A DNA stretch of 64,000 nucleotides from Eunapius fragilis. Its lineage: Eukaryota; Porifera; Demospongiae; Spongillida; Spongillidae. The notes beneath the pieces are model-generated. The model did no database searches. It saw only the letters and a list, made by a program, of their open reading frames with translations, and was not told the origin of the DNA. Shown in pieces: positions 1-14,730 of this stretch. Made by a program: the position numbers and the translations under genes. Position 1 is the first letter of the stretch. Each line of letters starts with the position of its first letter. Location: positions 4,628,891 through 4,692,890 of the forward strand of contig OY811990.1 of NCBI GenBank assembly GCA_963681505.1. The letters run 5' to 3'.

Positions 1-163
1 AGATAGCCAATTTTCTCCCATAGAAATGTATGGGAGGGAACCATTAATCTAATCGCTTTGTAAAGCCAAACCAATGAGACTATTGAAAAGGAGGCATTAT
101 TTAGAGAAAGAGAACAGGTTACTCGTACGTTCCATGAATATGGATCGCAAGTCCACAAGGTTG

Positions 164-2192
164 TTAAATTAACACCTCGGTGGGAAGAGAGCCAATTTTC
201 TCCCATAGTAATGTATGGGAGGGAACCACTAATCTAATCCCTTTGTAAAGCCAAACAAATGAGACTATTGAAAAGGAGGCATTACTTAGAGAAAGAGAAC
301 AGGTTACTCGTACGTTCCATGAATAAGGATCGCAACTCCACAAGGTTGTTAAATTAAACCCTCGGTGGGAAGATAGCCAATTTTCTCCCATAGAAATGTA
401 TGGGAGGGAACCACTAATCTAATCGCATTTAAAATCCAAACCAATGAGACTACTGAAAAGAAGACATTATTATAGGAAAGAGAACAGGTCACTCATACGT
501 TCCATGAATAAGGATCGCAACTCCACAAGGTTGTTAAATTAACACCTCGGTGGGAAGATAGTCAATTTTCTTCCATAGAAATGTATGGGAGGGAACCACT
601 AATCTAATCGCATTGTAAAGCCAAACCAATGAGACTATTGAAAAGGAGGCATTATTTAGAGAAAGAGAACAGGTTACTCGTACGTTCCATGAATATGGAT
701 CGCAAGTCCACAAGGTTGTTAAATTAACACCTCGGTGGGAAGATAGCCAATTTTCTCCCATAGAAATGTATGGGAGGGAACCACTAATCTAATCCCTTTG
801 TAAAGCCAAAGCAATGAGACTATTGAAAAGGAGGCATTAATTAGACAAAGAGAACAGGTTACTCGTACGTTCCATGAATAAGGATCGCAACTCCACAAGG
901 TTGTTAAATTAACACCTCGGTGGGAAGATAGCCAATTTTCTCCCATAGAAATGTATGGGAGGGAACCACTAATCTAATCCGTTTGAAAAGCCAAACCAAT
1001 GAGACTATTGAAAAGGAGGCATTATTTAGAGAAAGAGAACAGGTTACTTGTACGTTCCATGAATAAGGATCGCAAGTCCACAAGGTTGTTAAATTAACAC
1101 CTCGGTGGGAAGATAGCCAATTTTCTCCCATAGAAATGTATGGGAGGGAACCATTAATCTAATCGCTTTGTAAAGCCAAACCAATGAGACTATTGAAAAG
1201 GAGGCATTATTTAGAGAAAGAGAACAGGTTACTCGTACGTTCCATGAATATGGATCGCAAGTCCACAAGGTTGTTAAATTAACACCTCGGTGGGAAGATA
1301 GCCAATTTTCTCCCATAGAAATGTATGGGAGGGAACCACTAATCTATTCGCTTTGTAAAGCCAAACCAATGAGACTATTGAAAAGTTATTTAGAGAAAGA
1401 GAACAGGTTACTCGTACGTTCCATGAATAAGGATCGCAAGTCCACAAGGTTGTTAGATTAACACCTCGGTGGGAAGATAGCCAATTTTCACCCATAGAAA
1501 TGTATGGGAGGGAACCACTAATCTAATCGCTTTGTAAACCCAAACCAATGAGACTATTGAAAAGGAGGCATTATTGAGAGAAAGAGAACACGTTACTCGT
1601 ACGTTCCATGAATAAGGATCGCAAGTCCACAAGGTTGTTAAATTAACACCTCGGTCTGAAGATAGCCAATTTTCACCCATAGAAATGTATGGGAGGGAAC
1701 CACTAATCTAATCCCTTTGTAAAGCCAAACCAATGAGATTATTGAAAAGGAGGCATTATTGAGAGAAAGAGAACAGGTTACTCGTACGTTCCATGAATAA
1801 GGATCGCAAGTCCACAAGGTTGTTAAATTAACACCTCGGTGGGAAGATAGCCAATTTTCACCCATAGAAATGTATGCGAGGGAACCACTAATCTAATCGC
1901 ATTGAAAATCCAAACCAATGAGACTACTGAAAAGAAGGCATTATTATAAGAAAGAGAACAGGTTACTCGTACGTTCCATGAATAAGGATCGCAACTCCAC
2001 AAGGTTGTTAAATTAACACCTCGGTGGGAAGATAGTCAATTTTCTCCCATAGAAATGTATGGGAGGGAACCACTAATCTAATCGCATTGTAAAGCCAAAC
2101 CAATGAGACTATTGAAAAGGAGGCATTATTTAGAGAAAGAGAACAGGTTACTCGTACGTTCCATGAATATGGATCGCAAGTCCACAAGGTTG
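164..2192. repeat. Higher-order repeat A, copy 1 (2,029 bp, 11 monomers)
   Basis: Eleven successive monomers, one of them the 179-bp variant, form a block whose monomer-specific variants recur in the same order at 5,696-7,724 and 7,725-9,753. The spacing is 11 x 185 minus 6, or 2,029 bp. This copy starts with a monomer in which the usual GAAGATAG is GAAGAGAG. Confidence 0.9.
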
Positions 2193-5100
2193 TTAAATTA
2201 ACACCTCGGTGGGAAGATAGCCAATTTTCTCCCATTGAAATGTATGGGAGGGAACCACTAATCTAATCCCTTTGTAAAGCCAAACCAATGAGACTATTGA
2301 AAAGGAGGCATTATTGAGAGAAAGAGAACAGGTTACTCGTACGTTCCATGAATAAGGATCGCAAGTCCACAAGGTTGATAAATTAACACCTCGGTGGGAA
2401 GATAGCCAATTTTCACCCATAGAAATGTATGGGAGGAAACCACTAATCTAATCGCTTTGTAAATCCAAACCAATGAGACTACTGAAAAGAAGGCATTATT
2501 ATAAGAAAGAGAACAGGTTACTCGTACGTTCCATGAATAAGGATCGCAACTCCACAAGGTTGTTAAATTAACACCTCGGTGGGAAGATAGTCAATTTTCT
2601 TCCATAGAAATGTATGGGAGGGAACCACTAATCTAATCGCATTGTAAAGCCAAACCAATGAGACTATTGAATAGGAGGCATTATTTAGAGAAAGAGAACA
2701 GGTTACTCGTACGTTCCATGAATATGGATCGCAAGTCCACAAGGTTGTTAAATTAACACCTCGGTGGGAAGATAGCCAATTTTCTCCCATAGAAATGTAT
2801 GGGAGGGAACCACTAATCTAATCGCTTTGTAAAGCCAAACCAATGAGACTATTGAAAAGTTATTTAGAGAAAGAGAACAGGTTACTCGTACGTTCCATGA
2901 ATAAGGATTGCAAGTCCACAAGGTTGTTAAATTAACACCTCGGTGGGAAGATAGTCAATTTTCTCCCATAGAAATGTATGGGAGGGAACCACTAATCTAA
3001 TCGCATTGTAAATCCAAACCAATGAGACTACTGAAAAGAAGGCATTATTATAAGAAAGAGAACAGGTTACTAGTACGTTCCATGAATAAGGATCGCAACT
3101 CCACAAGGTTGTTAAATTAAAACCTCTGTGGGAAGATAGTCAATTTTCTCCCATAGAAATGTATGGGAGGGAACCACTAATCTAATCGCATTGTAAAGCC
3201 AAACCAATGAGACTATTGAAAAGGAGGCATTATTTAGAGAAAGAGAACAGGTTACTCGTACGTTCCATGAATATGGATCGCAAGTCCACAAGGTTGTTAA
3301 ATTAACACCTCGGTGGGAAGATAGCCAATTTTCTCCCATTGAAATGTATGGGAGGGAACCACTAATCTAATCCCTTTGTAAAGCCAAACCAATGAGACTA
3401 TTGAAAAGGAGGCATTATTTAGAGAAAGAGAACAGGTTACTCGTACGTTCCATGAATATGGATCGCAAGTCCACAAGGTTGTTAAATTAACACCTCGGTG
3501 GGAAGATAGCCAATTTTCTCCCATTGAAATGTATGGGAGGGAACCACTAATCTATTCCCTTTGTAAAGCCAAACCAATGAGACTATTGAAAAGGAGGCAT
3601 TATTGAGAGAAAGAGAACAGGTTACTCGTACGTTCCATGAATAATGATCGCAAGTCCACAAGGTTGATAAATTAACACCTCGGTGGGAAGATAGCCAATT
3701 TTCACCCATAGAAATGTATGGGAGGGAACCATTAATCTAATCGCTTTGTAAATCCAAACCAATGAGACTACTGAAAAGAAGGCATTATTATATGAAAGAG
3801 AACAGGTTACTTGTACGTTCCATGAATAAGGATCGCAAGTCCACAAGGTTGTTAAATTAACACCTCGGTGGGAAGATAGCCAATTTTCACCCATAGAAAT
3901 GTATGGGAGGAAACCACTAATCTAATCGCTTTGTAAATCCAAACCAATGAGACTACTGAAAAGAAGGCATTATTATATGAAAGAGAACAGGTTACTCGTA
4001 CGTTCCATGAATAAGGATCGCAACTCCACAAGGTTGTTAAATTAACACCTCGGTGGGAAGATAGTCAATTTTCTTCCATAGAAATGTATGGGAGGGAACC
4101 ACTAATCTAATCGCATTGTAAAGCCAAACCAATGAGACTATTGAATAGGAGGCATTATTTAGAGAAAGAGAACAGGTTACTCGTACGTTCCATGAATATG
4201 GATCGCAAGTCCACAAGGTTGTTAAATTAACACCTCGGTGGGAAGATAGCCAATTTTCTCCCATAGAAATGTATGGGAGGGAACCACTAATCTAATCGCT
4301 TTGTAAAGCCAAACCAATGAGACTATTGAAAAGTTATTTAGAGAAAGAGAACAGGTTACTCGTACGTTCCATGAATAAGGATTGCAAGTCCACAAGGTTG
4401 TTAAATTAACACCTCGGTGGGAAGATAGTCAATTTTCTCCCATAGAAATGTATGGGAGGGAACCACTAATCTAATCGCATTGTAAATCCAAACCAATGAG
4501 ACTACTGAAAAGAAGGCATTATTATAAGAAAGAGAACAGGTTACTAGTACGTTCCATGAATAAGGATCGCAACTCCACAAGGTTGTTAAATTAAAACCTC
4601 GGTGGGAAGATAGTCAATTTTCTCCCATAGAAATGTATGGGAGGGAACCACTAATCTAATCGCATTGTAAAGCCAAACCAATGAGACTATTGAAAAGGAG
4701 GCATTATTTAGAGAAAGAGAACAGGTTACTCGTACGTTCCATGAATATGGATCGCAAGTCCACAAGGTTGTTAAATTAACACCTCGGTGGGAAGATAGCC
4801 AATTTTCTCCCATTGAAATGTATGGGAGGGAACCACTAATCTAATCCCTTTGTAAAGCCAAACCAATGAGACTATTGAAAAGGAGGCATTATTTAGAGAA
4901 AGAGAACAGGTTACTCGTACGTTCCATGAATATGGATCGCAAGTCCACAAGGTTGTTAAATTAACACCTCGGTGGGAAGATAGCCAATTTTCTCCCATTG
5001 AAATGTATGGGAGGGAACCACTAATCTAATCCCTTTGTAAAGCCAAACCAATGAGACTATTGAAAAGGAGGCATTATTGAGAGAAAGAGAACAGGTTACT

Positions 5101-5325
5101 CGTACGTTCCATGAATAATGATCGCAAGTCCACAAGGTTGATAAATTAACACCTCGGTGGGAAGATAGCCAATTTTCACCCATAGAAATGTATGGGAGGG
5201 AACCATTAATCTAATCGCTTTGTAAATCCAAACCAATGAGACTACTGAAAAGAAGGCATTATTATATGAAAGAGAACAGGTTACTTGTACGTTCCATGAA
5301 TAAGGATCGCAAGTCCACAAGGTTG
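2193..5325. repeat. Higher-order block B, copy 1
   Basis: This block follows copy 1 of repeat A and recurs after copy 3 of repeat A (9,754-13,256). Inside it an 8-monomer unit of 1,474 bp (2,563-4,036) is followed by a near-identical but shorter second unit (4,037 to about 5,325). Matching monomers lie at 2,563/4,037, 3,112/4,586, 3,297/4,771 and 3,482/4,956. Confidence 0.85.
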
Positions 5326-5695
5326 TTAAATTAACACCTCGGTGGGAAGATAGCCAATTTTCTCCCATAGAAATGTATGGGAGGGAACCATTAATCTAAT
5401 CGCTATGTAAAGCCAAACCAATGAGACTATTGAAAAGGAGGCATTACTTAGAGAAAGAGAACAGGTTACTCGTACGTTCCATGAATAAGGATCGCAACTC
5501 CACAAGGTTGTTAAATTAACACCTCGGTGGGAAGATAGCCAATTTTCTCCCATAGAAATGTATGGGAGGGAACCATTAATCTAATCGCTTTGTAAAGCCA
5601 AACCAATGAGACTATTGAAAAGGAGGCATTATTTAGAGAAAGAGAACAGGTTACTCGTACGTTCCATGAATATGGATCGCAAGTCCACAAGGTTG

Positions 5696-7724
5696 TTAAA
5701 TTAACACCTCGGTGGGAAGAGAGCCAATTTTCTCCCATAGTAATGTATGGGAGGGAACCACTAATCTAATCCCTTTGTAAAGCCAAACAAATGAGACTAT
5801 TGAAAAGGAGGCATTACTTAGAGAAAGAGAACAGGTTACTCGTACGTTCCATGAATAAGGATCGCAACTCCACAAGGTTGTTAAATTAAACCCTCGGTGG
5901 GAAGATAGCCAATTTTCTCCCATAGAAATGTATGGGAGGGAACCACTAATCTAATCGCATTTAAAATCCAAACCAATGAGACTACTGAAAAGAAGACATT
6001 ATTATAGGAAAGAGAACAGGTTACTCATACGTTCCATGAATAAGGATCGCAACTCCACAAGGTTGTTAAATTAACACCTCGGTGGGAAGATATTCAATTT
6101 TCTTCCATAGAAATGTATGGGAGGGAACCACTAATCTAATCGCATTGTAAAGCCAAACCAATGAGACTATTGAAAAGGAGGCATTATTTAGAGAAAGAGA
6201 ACAGGTTACTCGTACGTTCCATGAATATGGATCGCAAGTCCACAAGGTTGTTAAATTAACACCTCGGTGGGAAGATAGCCAATTTTCTCCCATAGAAATG
6301 TATGGGAGGGAACCACTAATCTAATCCCTTTGTAAAGCCAAAGCAATGAGACTATTGAAAAGGAGGCATTAATTAGACAAAGAGAACAGGTTACTCGTAC
6401 GTTCCATGAATAAGGATCGCAACTCCACAAGGTTGTTAAATTAACACCTCGGTGGGAAGATAGCCAATTTTCTCCCATAGAAATGTATGGGAGGGAACCA
6501 CTAATCTAATCCGTTTGAAAAGCCAAACCAATGAGACTATTGAAAAGGAGGCATTATTTAGAGAAAGAGAACAGGTTACTTGTACGTTCCATGAATAAGG
6601 ATCGCAAGTCCACAAGGTTGTTAAATTAACACCTCGGTGGGAAGATAGCCAATTTTCTCCCATAGAAATGTATGGGAGGGAACCATTAATCTAATCGCTT
6701 TGTAAAGCCAAACCAATGAGACTATTGAAAAGGAGGCATTATTTAGAGAAAGAGAACAGGTTACTCGTACGTTCCATGAATATGGATCGCAAGTCCACAA
6801 GGTTGTTAAATTAACACCTCGGTGGGAAGATAGCCAATTTTCTCCCATAGAAATGTATGGGAGGGAACCACTAATCTATTCGCTTTGTAAAGCCAAACCA
6901 ATGAGACTATTGAAAAGTTATTTAGAGAAAGAGAACAGGTTACTCGTACGTTCCATGAATAAGGATCGCAAGTCCACAAGGTTGTTAGATTAACACCTCG
7001 GTGGGAAGATAGCCAATTTTCACCCATAGAAATGTATGGGAGGGAACCACTAATCTAATCGCTTTGTAAACCCAAACCAATGAGACTATTGAAAAGGAGG
7101 CATTATTGAGAGAAAGAGAACACGTTACTCGTACGTTCCATGAATAAGGATCGCAAGTCCACAAGGTTGTTAAATTAACACCTCGGTCTGAAGATAGCCA
7201 ATTTTCACCCATAGAAATGTATGGGAGGGAACCACTAATCTAATCCCTTTGTAAAGCCAAACCAATGAGATTATTGAAAAGGAGGCATTATTGAGAGAAA
7301 GAGAACAGGTTACTCGTACGTTCCATGAATAAGGATCGCAAGTCCACAAGGTTGTTAAATTAACACCTCGGTGGGAAGATAGCCAATTTTCACCCATAGA
7401 AATGTATGCGAGGGAACCACTAATCTAATCGCATTGAAAATCCAAACCAATGAGACTACTGAAAAGAAGGCATTATTATAAGAAAGAGAACAGGTTACTC
7501 GTACGTTCCATGAATAAGGATCGCAACTCCACAAGGTTGTTAAATTAACACCTCGGTGGGAAGATAGTCAATTTTCTCCCATAGAAATGTATGGGAGGGA
7601 ACCACTAATCTAATCGCATTGTAAAGCCAAACCAATGAGACTATTGAAAAGGAGGCATTATTTAGAGAAAGAGAACAGGTTACTCGTACGTTCCATGAAT
7701 ATGGATCGCAAGTCCACAAGGTTG
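5696..7724. repeat. Higher-order repeat A, copy 2
   Basis: This 2,029-bp block carries the same monomer order as 164-2,192, shifted by 5,532 bp, including the 179-bp monomer. It is directly followed by copy 3. Confidence 0.9.
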
Positions 7725-9753
7725 TTAAATTAACACCTCGGTGGGAAGAGAGCCAATTTTCTCCCATAGTAATGTATGGGAGGGAACCACTAATCTAATC
7801 CCTTTGTAAAGCCAAACAAATGAGACTATTGAAAAGGAGGCATTACTTAGAGAAAGAGAACAGGTTACTCGTACGTTCCATGAATAAGGATCGCAACTCC
7901 ACAAGGTTGTTAAATTAAACCCTCGGTGGGAAGATAGCCAATTTTCTCCCATAGAAATGTATGGGAGGGAACCACTAATCTAATCGCATTTAAAATCCAA
8001 ACCAATGAGACTACTGAAAAGAAGACATTATTATAGGAAAGAGAACAGGTTACTCATACGTTCCATGAATAAGGATCGCAACTCCACAAGGTTGTTAAAT
8101 TAACACCTCGGTGGGAAGATAGTCAATTTTCTTCCATAGAAATGTATGGGAGGGAACCACTAATCTAATCGCATTGTAAAGCCAAACCAATGAGACTATT
8201 GAAAAGGAGGCATTATTTAGAGAAAGAGAACAGGTTACTCGTACGTTCCATGAATATGGATCGCAAGTCCACAAGGTTGTTAAATTAACACCTCGGTGGG
8301 AAGATAGCCAATTTTCTCCCATAGAAATGTATGGGAGGGAACCACTAATCTAATCCCTTTGTAAAGCCAAAGCAATGAGACTATTGAAAAGGAGGCATTA
8401 ATTAGACAAAGAGAACAGGTTACTCGTACGTTCCATGAATAAGGATCGCAACTCCACAAGGTTGTTAAATTAACACCTCGGTGGGAAGATAGCCAATTTT
8501 CTCCCATAGAAATGTATGGGAGGGAACCACTAATCTAATCCGTTTGAAAAGCCAAACCAATGAGACTATTGAAAAGGAGGCATTATTTAGAGAAAGAGAA
8601 CAGGTTACTTGTACGTTCCATGAATAAGGATCGCAAGTCCACAAGGTTGTTAAATTAACACCTCGGTGGGAAGATAGCCAATTTTCTCCCATAGAAATGT
8701 ATGGGAGGGAACCATTAATCTAATCGCTTTGTAAAGCCAAACCAATGAGACTATTGAAAAGGAGGCATTATTTAGAGAAAGAGAACAGGTTACTCGTACG
8801 TTCCATGAATATGGATCGCAAGTCCACAAGGTTGTTAAATTAACACCTCGGTGGGAAGATAGCCAATTTTCTCCCATAGAAATGTATGGGAGGGAACCAC
8901 TAATCTATTCGCTTTGTAAAGCCAAACCAATGAGACTATTGAAAAGTTATTTAGAGAAAGAGAACAGGTTACTCGTACGTTCCATGAATAAGGATCGCAA
9001 GTCCACAAGGTTGTTAGATTAACACCTCGGTGGGAAGATAGCCAATTTTCACCCATAGAAATGTATGGGAGGGAACCACTAATCTAATCGCTTTGTAAAC
9101 CCAAACCAATGAGACTATTGAAAAGGAGGCATTATTGAGAGAAAGAGAACACGTTACTCGTACGTTCCATGAATAAGGATCGCAAGTCCACAAGGTTGTT
9201 AAATTAACACCTCGGTCTGAAGATAGCCAATTTTCACCCATAGAAATGTATGGGAGGGAACCACTAATCTAATCCCTTTGTAAAGCCAAACCAATGAGAT
9301 TATTGAAAAGGAGGCATTATTGAGAGAAAGAGAACAGGTTACTCGTACGTTCCATGAATAAGGATCGCAAGTCCACAAGGTTGTTAAATTAACACCTCGG
9401 TGGGAAGATAGCCAATTTTCACCCATAGAAATGTATGCGAGGGAACCACTAATCTAATCGCATTGAAAATCCAAACCAATGAGACTACTGAAAAGAAGGC
9501 ATTATTATAAGAAAGAGAACAGGTTACTCGTACGTTCCATGAATAAGGATCGCAACTCCACAAGGTTGTTAAATTAACACCTCGGTGGGAAGATAGTCAA
9601 TTTTCTCCCATAGAAATGTATGGGAGGGAACCACTAATCTAATCGCATTGTAAAGCCAAACCAATGAGACTATTGAAAAGGAGGCATTATTTAGAGAAAG
9701 AGAACAGGTTACTCGTACGTTCCATGAATATGGATCGCAAGTCCACAAGGTTG
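7725..9753. repeat. Higher-order repeat A, copy 3
   Basis: This is the tandem neighbour of copy 2 (shift 2,029 bp), with the same monomer variants in the same order. It is followed by the second copy of block B, just as copy 1 is followed by the first. Confidence 0.9.
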
Positions 9754-12700
9754 TTAAATTAACACCTCGGTGGGAAGATAGCCAATTTTCTCCCATTGAA
9801 ATGTATGGGAGGGAACCACTAATCTAATCCCTTTGTAAAGCCAAACCAATGAGACTATTGAAAAGGAGGCATTATTGAGAGAAAGAGAACAGGTTACTCG
9901 TACGTTCCATGAATAAGGATCGCAAGTCCACAAGGTTGATAAATTAACACCTCGGTGGGAAGATAGCCAATTTTCACCCATAGAAATGTATGGGAGGAAA
10001 CCACTAATCTAATCGCTTTGTAAATCCAAACCAATGAGACTACTGAAAAGAAGGCATTATTATATGAAAGAGAACAGGTTACTCGTACGTTCCATGAATA
10101 AGGATCGCAACTCCACAAGGTTGTTAAATTAACACCTCGGTGGGAAGATAGTCAATTTTCTTCCATAGAAATGTATGGGAGGGAACCACTAATCTAATCG
10201 CATTGTAAAGCCAAACCAATGAGACTATTGAATAGGAGGCATTATTGAGAGAAAGAGAACAGGTTACTCGTACGTTCCATGAATATGGATCGCAAGTCCA
10301 CAAGGTTGTTAAATTAACACCTCGGTGGGAAGATAGCCAATTTTCTCCCATAGAAATGTATGGGAGGGAACCACTAATCTAATCGCTTTGTAAAGCCAAA
10401 CCAATGAGACTATTGAAAAGTTATTTAGAGAAAGAGAACAGGTTACTCGTACGTTCCATGAATAAGGATTGCAAGTCCACAAGGTTGTTAAATTAACACC
10501 TCGGTGGGAAGATAGTCAATTTTCTCCCATAGAAATGTATGGGAGGGAACCACTAATCTAATCGCATTGTAAATCCAAACCAATGAGACTACTGAAAAGA
10601 AGGCATTATTATAAGAAAGAGAACAGGTTACTAGTACGTTCCATGAATAAGGATCGCAACTCCACAAGGTTGTTAAATTAAAACCTCTGTGGGAAGATAG
10701 TCAATTTTCTCCCATAGAAATGTATGGGAGGGAACCACTAATCTAATCGCATTGTAAAGCCAAACCAATGAGACTATTGAAAAGGAGGCATTATTTAGAG
10801 AAAGAGAACAGGTTACTCGTACGTTCCATGAATATGGATCGCAAGTCCACAAGGTTGTTAAATTAACACCTCGGTGGGAAGATAGCCAATTTTCTCCCAT
10901 TGAAATGTATGGGAGGGAACCACTAATCTAATCCCTTTGTAAAGCCAAACCAATGAGACTATTGAAAAGGAGGCATTATTTAGAGAAAGAGAACAGGTTA
11001 CTCGTACGTTCCATGAATATGGATCGCAAGTCCACAAGGTTGTTAAATTAACACCTCGGTGGGAAGATAGCCAATTTTCTCCCATTGAAATGTATGGAAG
11101 GGAACCACTAATCTAATCCCTTTGTAAAGCCAAACCAATGAGACTATTGAAAAGGAGGCATTATTGAGAGAAAGAGAACAGGTTACTCGTACGTTCCATG
11201 AATAATGATCGCAAGTCCACAAGGTTGATAAATTAACACCTCGGTGGGAAGATAGCCAATTTTCTCCCATTGAAATGTATGGGAGGGAACCACTAATCTA
11301 ATCCCTTTGCAAAGCCAAACCAATGAGACTATTGAAAAGGAGGCATTATTTAGAGAAAGAGAACAGGTTACTCGTACGTTCCATGAATATGGATCGCAAG
11401 TCCACAAGGTTGTTAAATTAACACCTCGGTGGGAAGATAGCCAATTTTCTCCCATTGAAATGTATGGGAGGGAACCACTAATCTATTCCCTTTGTAAAGC
11501 CAAACCAATGAGACTATTGAAAAGGAGGCATTATTGAGAGAAAGAGAACAGGTTACTCGTACGTTCCATGAATAATGATCGCAAGTCCACAAGGTTGATA
11601 AATTAACACCTCGGTGGGAAGATAGCCAATTTTCACCCATAGAAATGTATGGGAGGGAACCATTAATCTAATCGCTTTGTAAATCCAAACCAATGAGACT
11701 ACTGAAAAGAAGGCATTATTATATGAAAGAGAACAGGTTACTTGTACGTTCCATGAATAAGGATCGCAAGTCCACAAGGTTGTTAAATTAACACCTCGGT
11801 GGGAAGATAGCCAATTTTCACCCATAGAAATGTATGGGAGGAAACCACTAATCTAATCGCTTTGTAAATCCAAACCAATGAGACTACTGAAAAGAAGGCA
11901 TTATTATATGAAAGAGAACAGGTTACTCGTACGTTCCATGAATAAGGATCGCAACTCCACAAGGTTGTTAAATTAACACCTCGGTGGGAAGATAGTCAAT
12001 TTTCTTCCATAGAAATGTATGGGAGGGAACCACTAATCTAATCGCATTGTAAAGCCAAACCAATGAGACTATTGAATAGGAGGCATTATTTAGAGAAAGA
12101 GAACAGGTTACTCGTACGTTCCATGAATATGGATCGCAAGTCCACAAGGTTGTTAAATTAACACCTCGGTGGGAAGATAGCCAATTTTCTCCCATAGAAA
12201 TGTATGGGAGTAAACCACTAATCTAATCGCTTTGTAAAGCCAAACCAATGAGACTATTGAAAAGTTATTTAGAGAAAGAGAACAGGTTACTCGTACGTTC
12301 CATGAATAAGGATTGCAAGTCCACAAGGTTGTTAAATTAACACCTCGGTGGGAAGATAGTCAATTTTCTCCCATAGAAATGTATGGGAGGGAACCACTAA
12401 TCTAATCGCATTGTAAATCCAAACCAATGAGACTACTGAAAAGAAGGCATTATTATAAGAAAGAGAACAGGTTACTAGTACGTTCCATGAATAAGGATCG
12501 CAACTCCACAAGGTTGTTAAATTAAAACCTCGGTGGGAAGATAGTCAATTTTCTCCCATAGAAATGTATGGGAGGGAACCACTAATCTAATCGCATTGTA
12601 AAGCCAAACCAATGAGACTATTGAAAAGGAGGCATTATTTAGAGAAAGAGAACAGGTTACTCGTACGTTCCATGAATATGGATCGCAAGTCCACAAGGTT

Positions 12701-13256
12701 GTTAAATTAACACCTCGGTGGGAAGATAGCCAATTTTCTCCCATTGAAATGTATGGGAGGGAACCACTAATCTAATCCCTTTGTAAAGCCAAACCAATGA
12801 GACTATTGAAAAGGAGGCATTATTTAGAGAAAGAGAACAGGTTACTCGTACGTTCCATGAATATGGATCGCAAGTCCACAAGGTTGTTAAATTAACACCT
12901 CGGTGGGAAGATAGCCAATTTTCTCCCATTGAAATGTATGGGAGGGAACCACTAATCTAATCCCTTTGTAAAGCCAAACCAATGAGACTATTGAAAAGGA
13001 GGCATTATTGAGAGAAAGAGAACAGGTTACTCGTACGTTCCATGAATAATGATCGCAAGTCCACAAGGTTGATAAATTAACACCTCGGTGGGAAGATAGC
13101 CAATTTTCACCCATAGAAATGTATGGGAGGGAACCATTAATCTAATCGCTTTGTAAATCCAAACCAATGAGACTACTGAAAAGAAGGCATTATTATATGA
13201 AAGAGAACAGGTTACTTGTACGTTCCATGAATAAGGATCGCAAGTCCACAAGGTTG
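9754..13256. repeat. Higher-order block B, copy 2, with two extra monomers
   Basis: Matches block B copy 1 with a shift of 7,561 bp up to about 11,100 and 7,931 bp afterwards. The difference of 370 bp is exactly two monomers, so this copy gained, or the other lost, one dimer by register-shifted exchange. Confidence 0.87.
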
Positions 13257-14730
13257 TTAAATTAACACCTCGGTGGGAAGATAGCCAATTTTCTCCCATA
13301 GAAATGTATGGGAGGGAACCACTAATCTAATCCCTTTGTAAAGCCAAAGCAATGAGACTATTGAAAAGGAGGCATTAATTAGACAAAGAGAACAGGTTAC
13401 TCGTACGTTCCATGAATAAGGATCGCAACTCCACAAGGTTGTTAAATTAACACCTCGGTGGGAAGATAGCCAATTTTCTCCCATAGAAATGTATGGGAGG
13501 GAACCACTAATCTAATCCGTTTGAAAAGCCAAACCAATGAGACTATTGAAAAGGAGGCATTATTTAGAGAAAGAGAACAGGTTACTTGTACGTTCCATGA
13601 ATAAGGATCGCAAGTCCACAAGGTTGTTAAATTAACACCTCGGTGGGAAGATAGCCAATTTTCTCCCATAGAAATGTATGGGAGGGAACCATTAATCTAA
13701 TCGCTTTGTAAAGCCAAACCAATGAGACTATTGAAAAGGAGGCGTTATTTAGAGAAAGAGAACAGGTTACTCGTACGTTCCATGAATATGGATCGCAGGT
13801 CCACAAGGTTGTTAAATTAACACCTCGGTGGGAAGATAGCCAATTTTCTCCCATAGAAATGTATGGGAGGGAACCACTAATCTATTCGCTTTGTAAAGCC
13901 AAACCAATGAGACTATTGAAAAGTTATTTAGAGAAAGAGAACAGGTTACTCGTACGTTCCATGAATAAGGATCGCAAGTCCACAAGGTTGTTAGATTAAC
14001 ACCTCGGTGGGAAGATAGCCAATTTTCACCCATAGAAATGTATGGGAGGGAACCACTAATCTAATCGCTTTGTAAACCCAAACCAATGAGACTATTGAAA
14101 AGGAGGCATTATTGAGAGAAAGAGAACACGTTACTCGTACGTTCCATGAATAAGGATCGCAAGTCCACAAGTTTGTTAAATTAACACCTCGGTCTGAAGA
14201 TAGCCAATTTTCACCCATAGAAATGTATGGGAGGGAACCACTAATCTAATCCCTTTGTAAAGCCAAACCAATGAGATTATTGAAAAGGAGGCATTATTGA
14301 GAGAAAGAGAACAGGTTACTCGTACGTTCCATGAATAAGGATCGCAAGTCCACAAGGTTGTTAAATTAACACCTCGGTGGGAAGATAGCCAATTTTCACC
14401 CATAGAAATGTATGCGAGGGAACCACTAATCTAATCGCATTGTAAATCCAAACCAATGAGACTACTGAAAAGAAGGCATTATTATAAGAAAGAGAACAGG
14501 TTACTCGTACGTTCCATGAATAAGGATCGCAACTCCACAAGGTTGTTAAATTAACACCTCGGTGGGAAGATAGTCAATTTTCTCCCATAGAAATGTATGG
14601 GAGGGAACCACTAATCTAATCGCATTGTAAAGCCAAACCAATGAGACTATTGAAAAGGAGGCATTATTTAGAGAAAGAGAACAGGTTACTCGTACGTTCC
14701 ATGAATATGGATCGCAAGTCCACAAGGTTG
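13257..14730. repeat. Higher-order repeat A, partial copy 4
   Basis: Begins at the monomer equivalent to position 719 in copy 1 (shift 12,538 bp) and runs to the end of the block. The first three monomers of the 11-mer are absent, which is the footprint expected from unequal exchange between out-of-register copies. Confidence 0.85.
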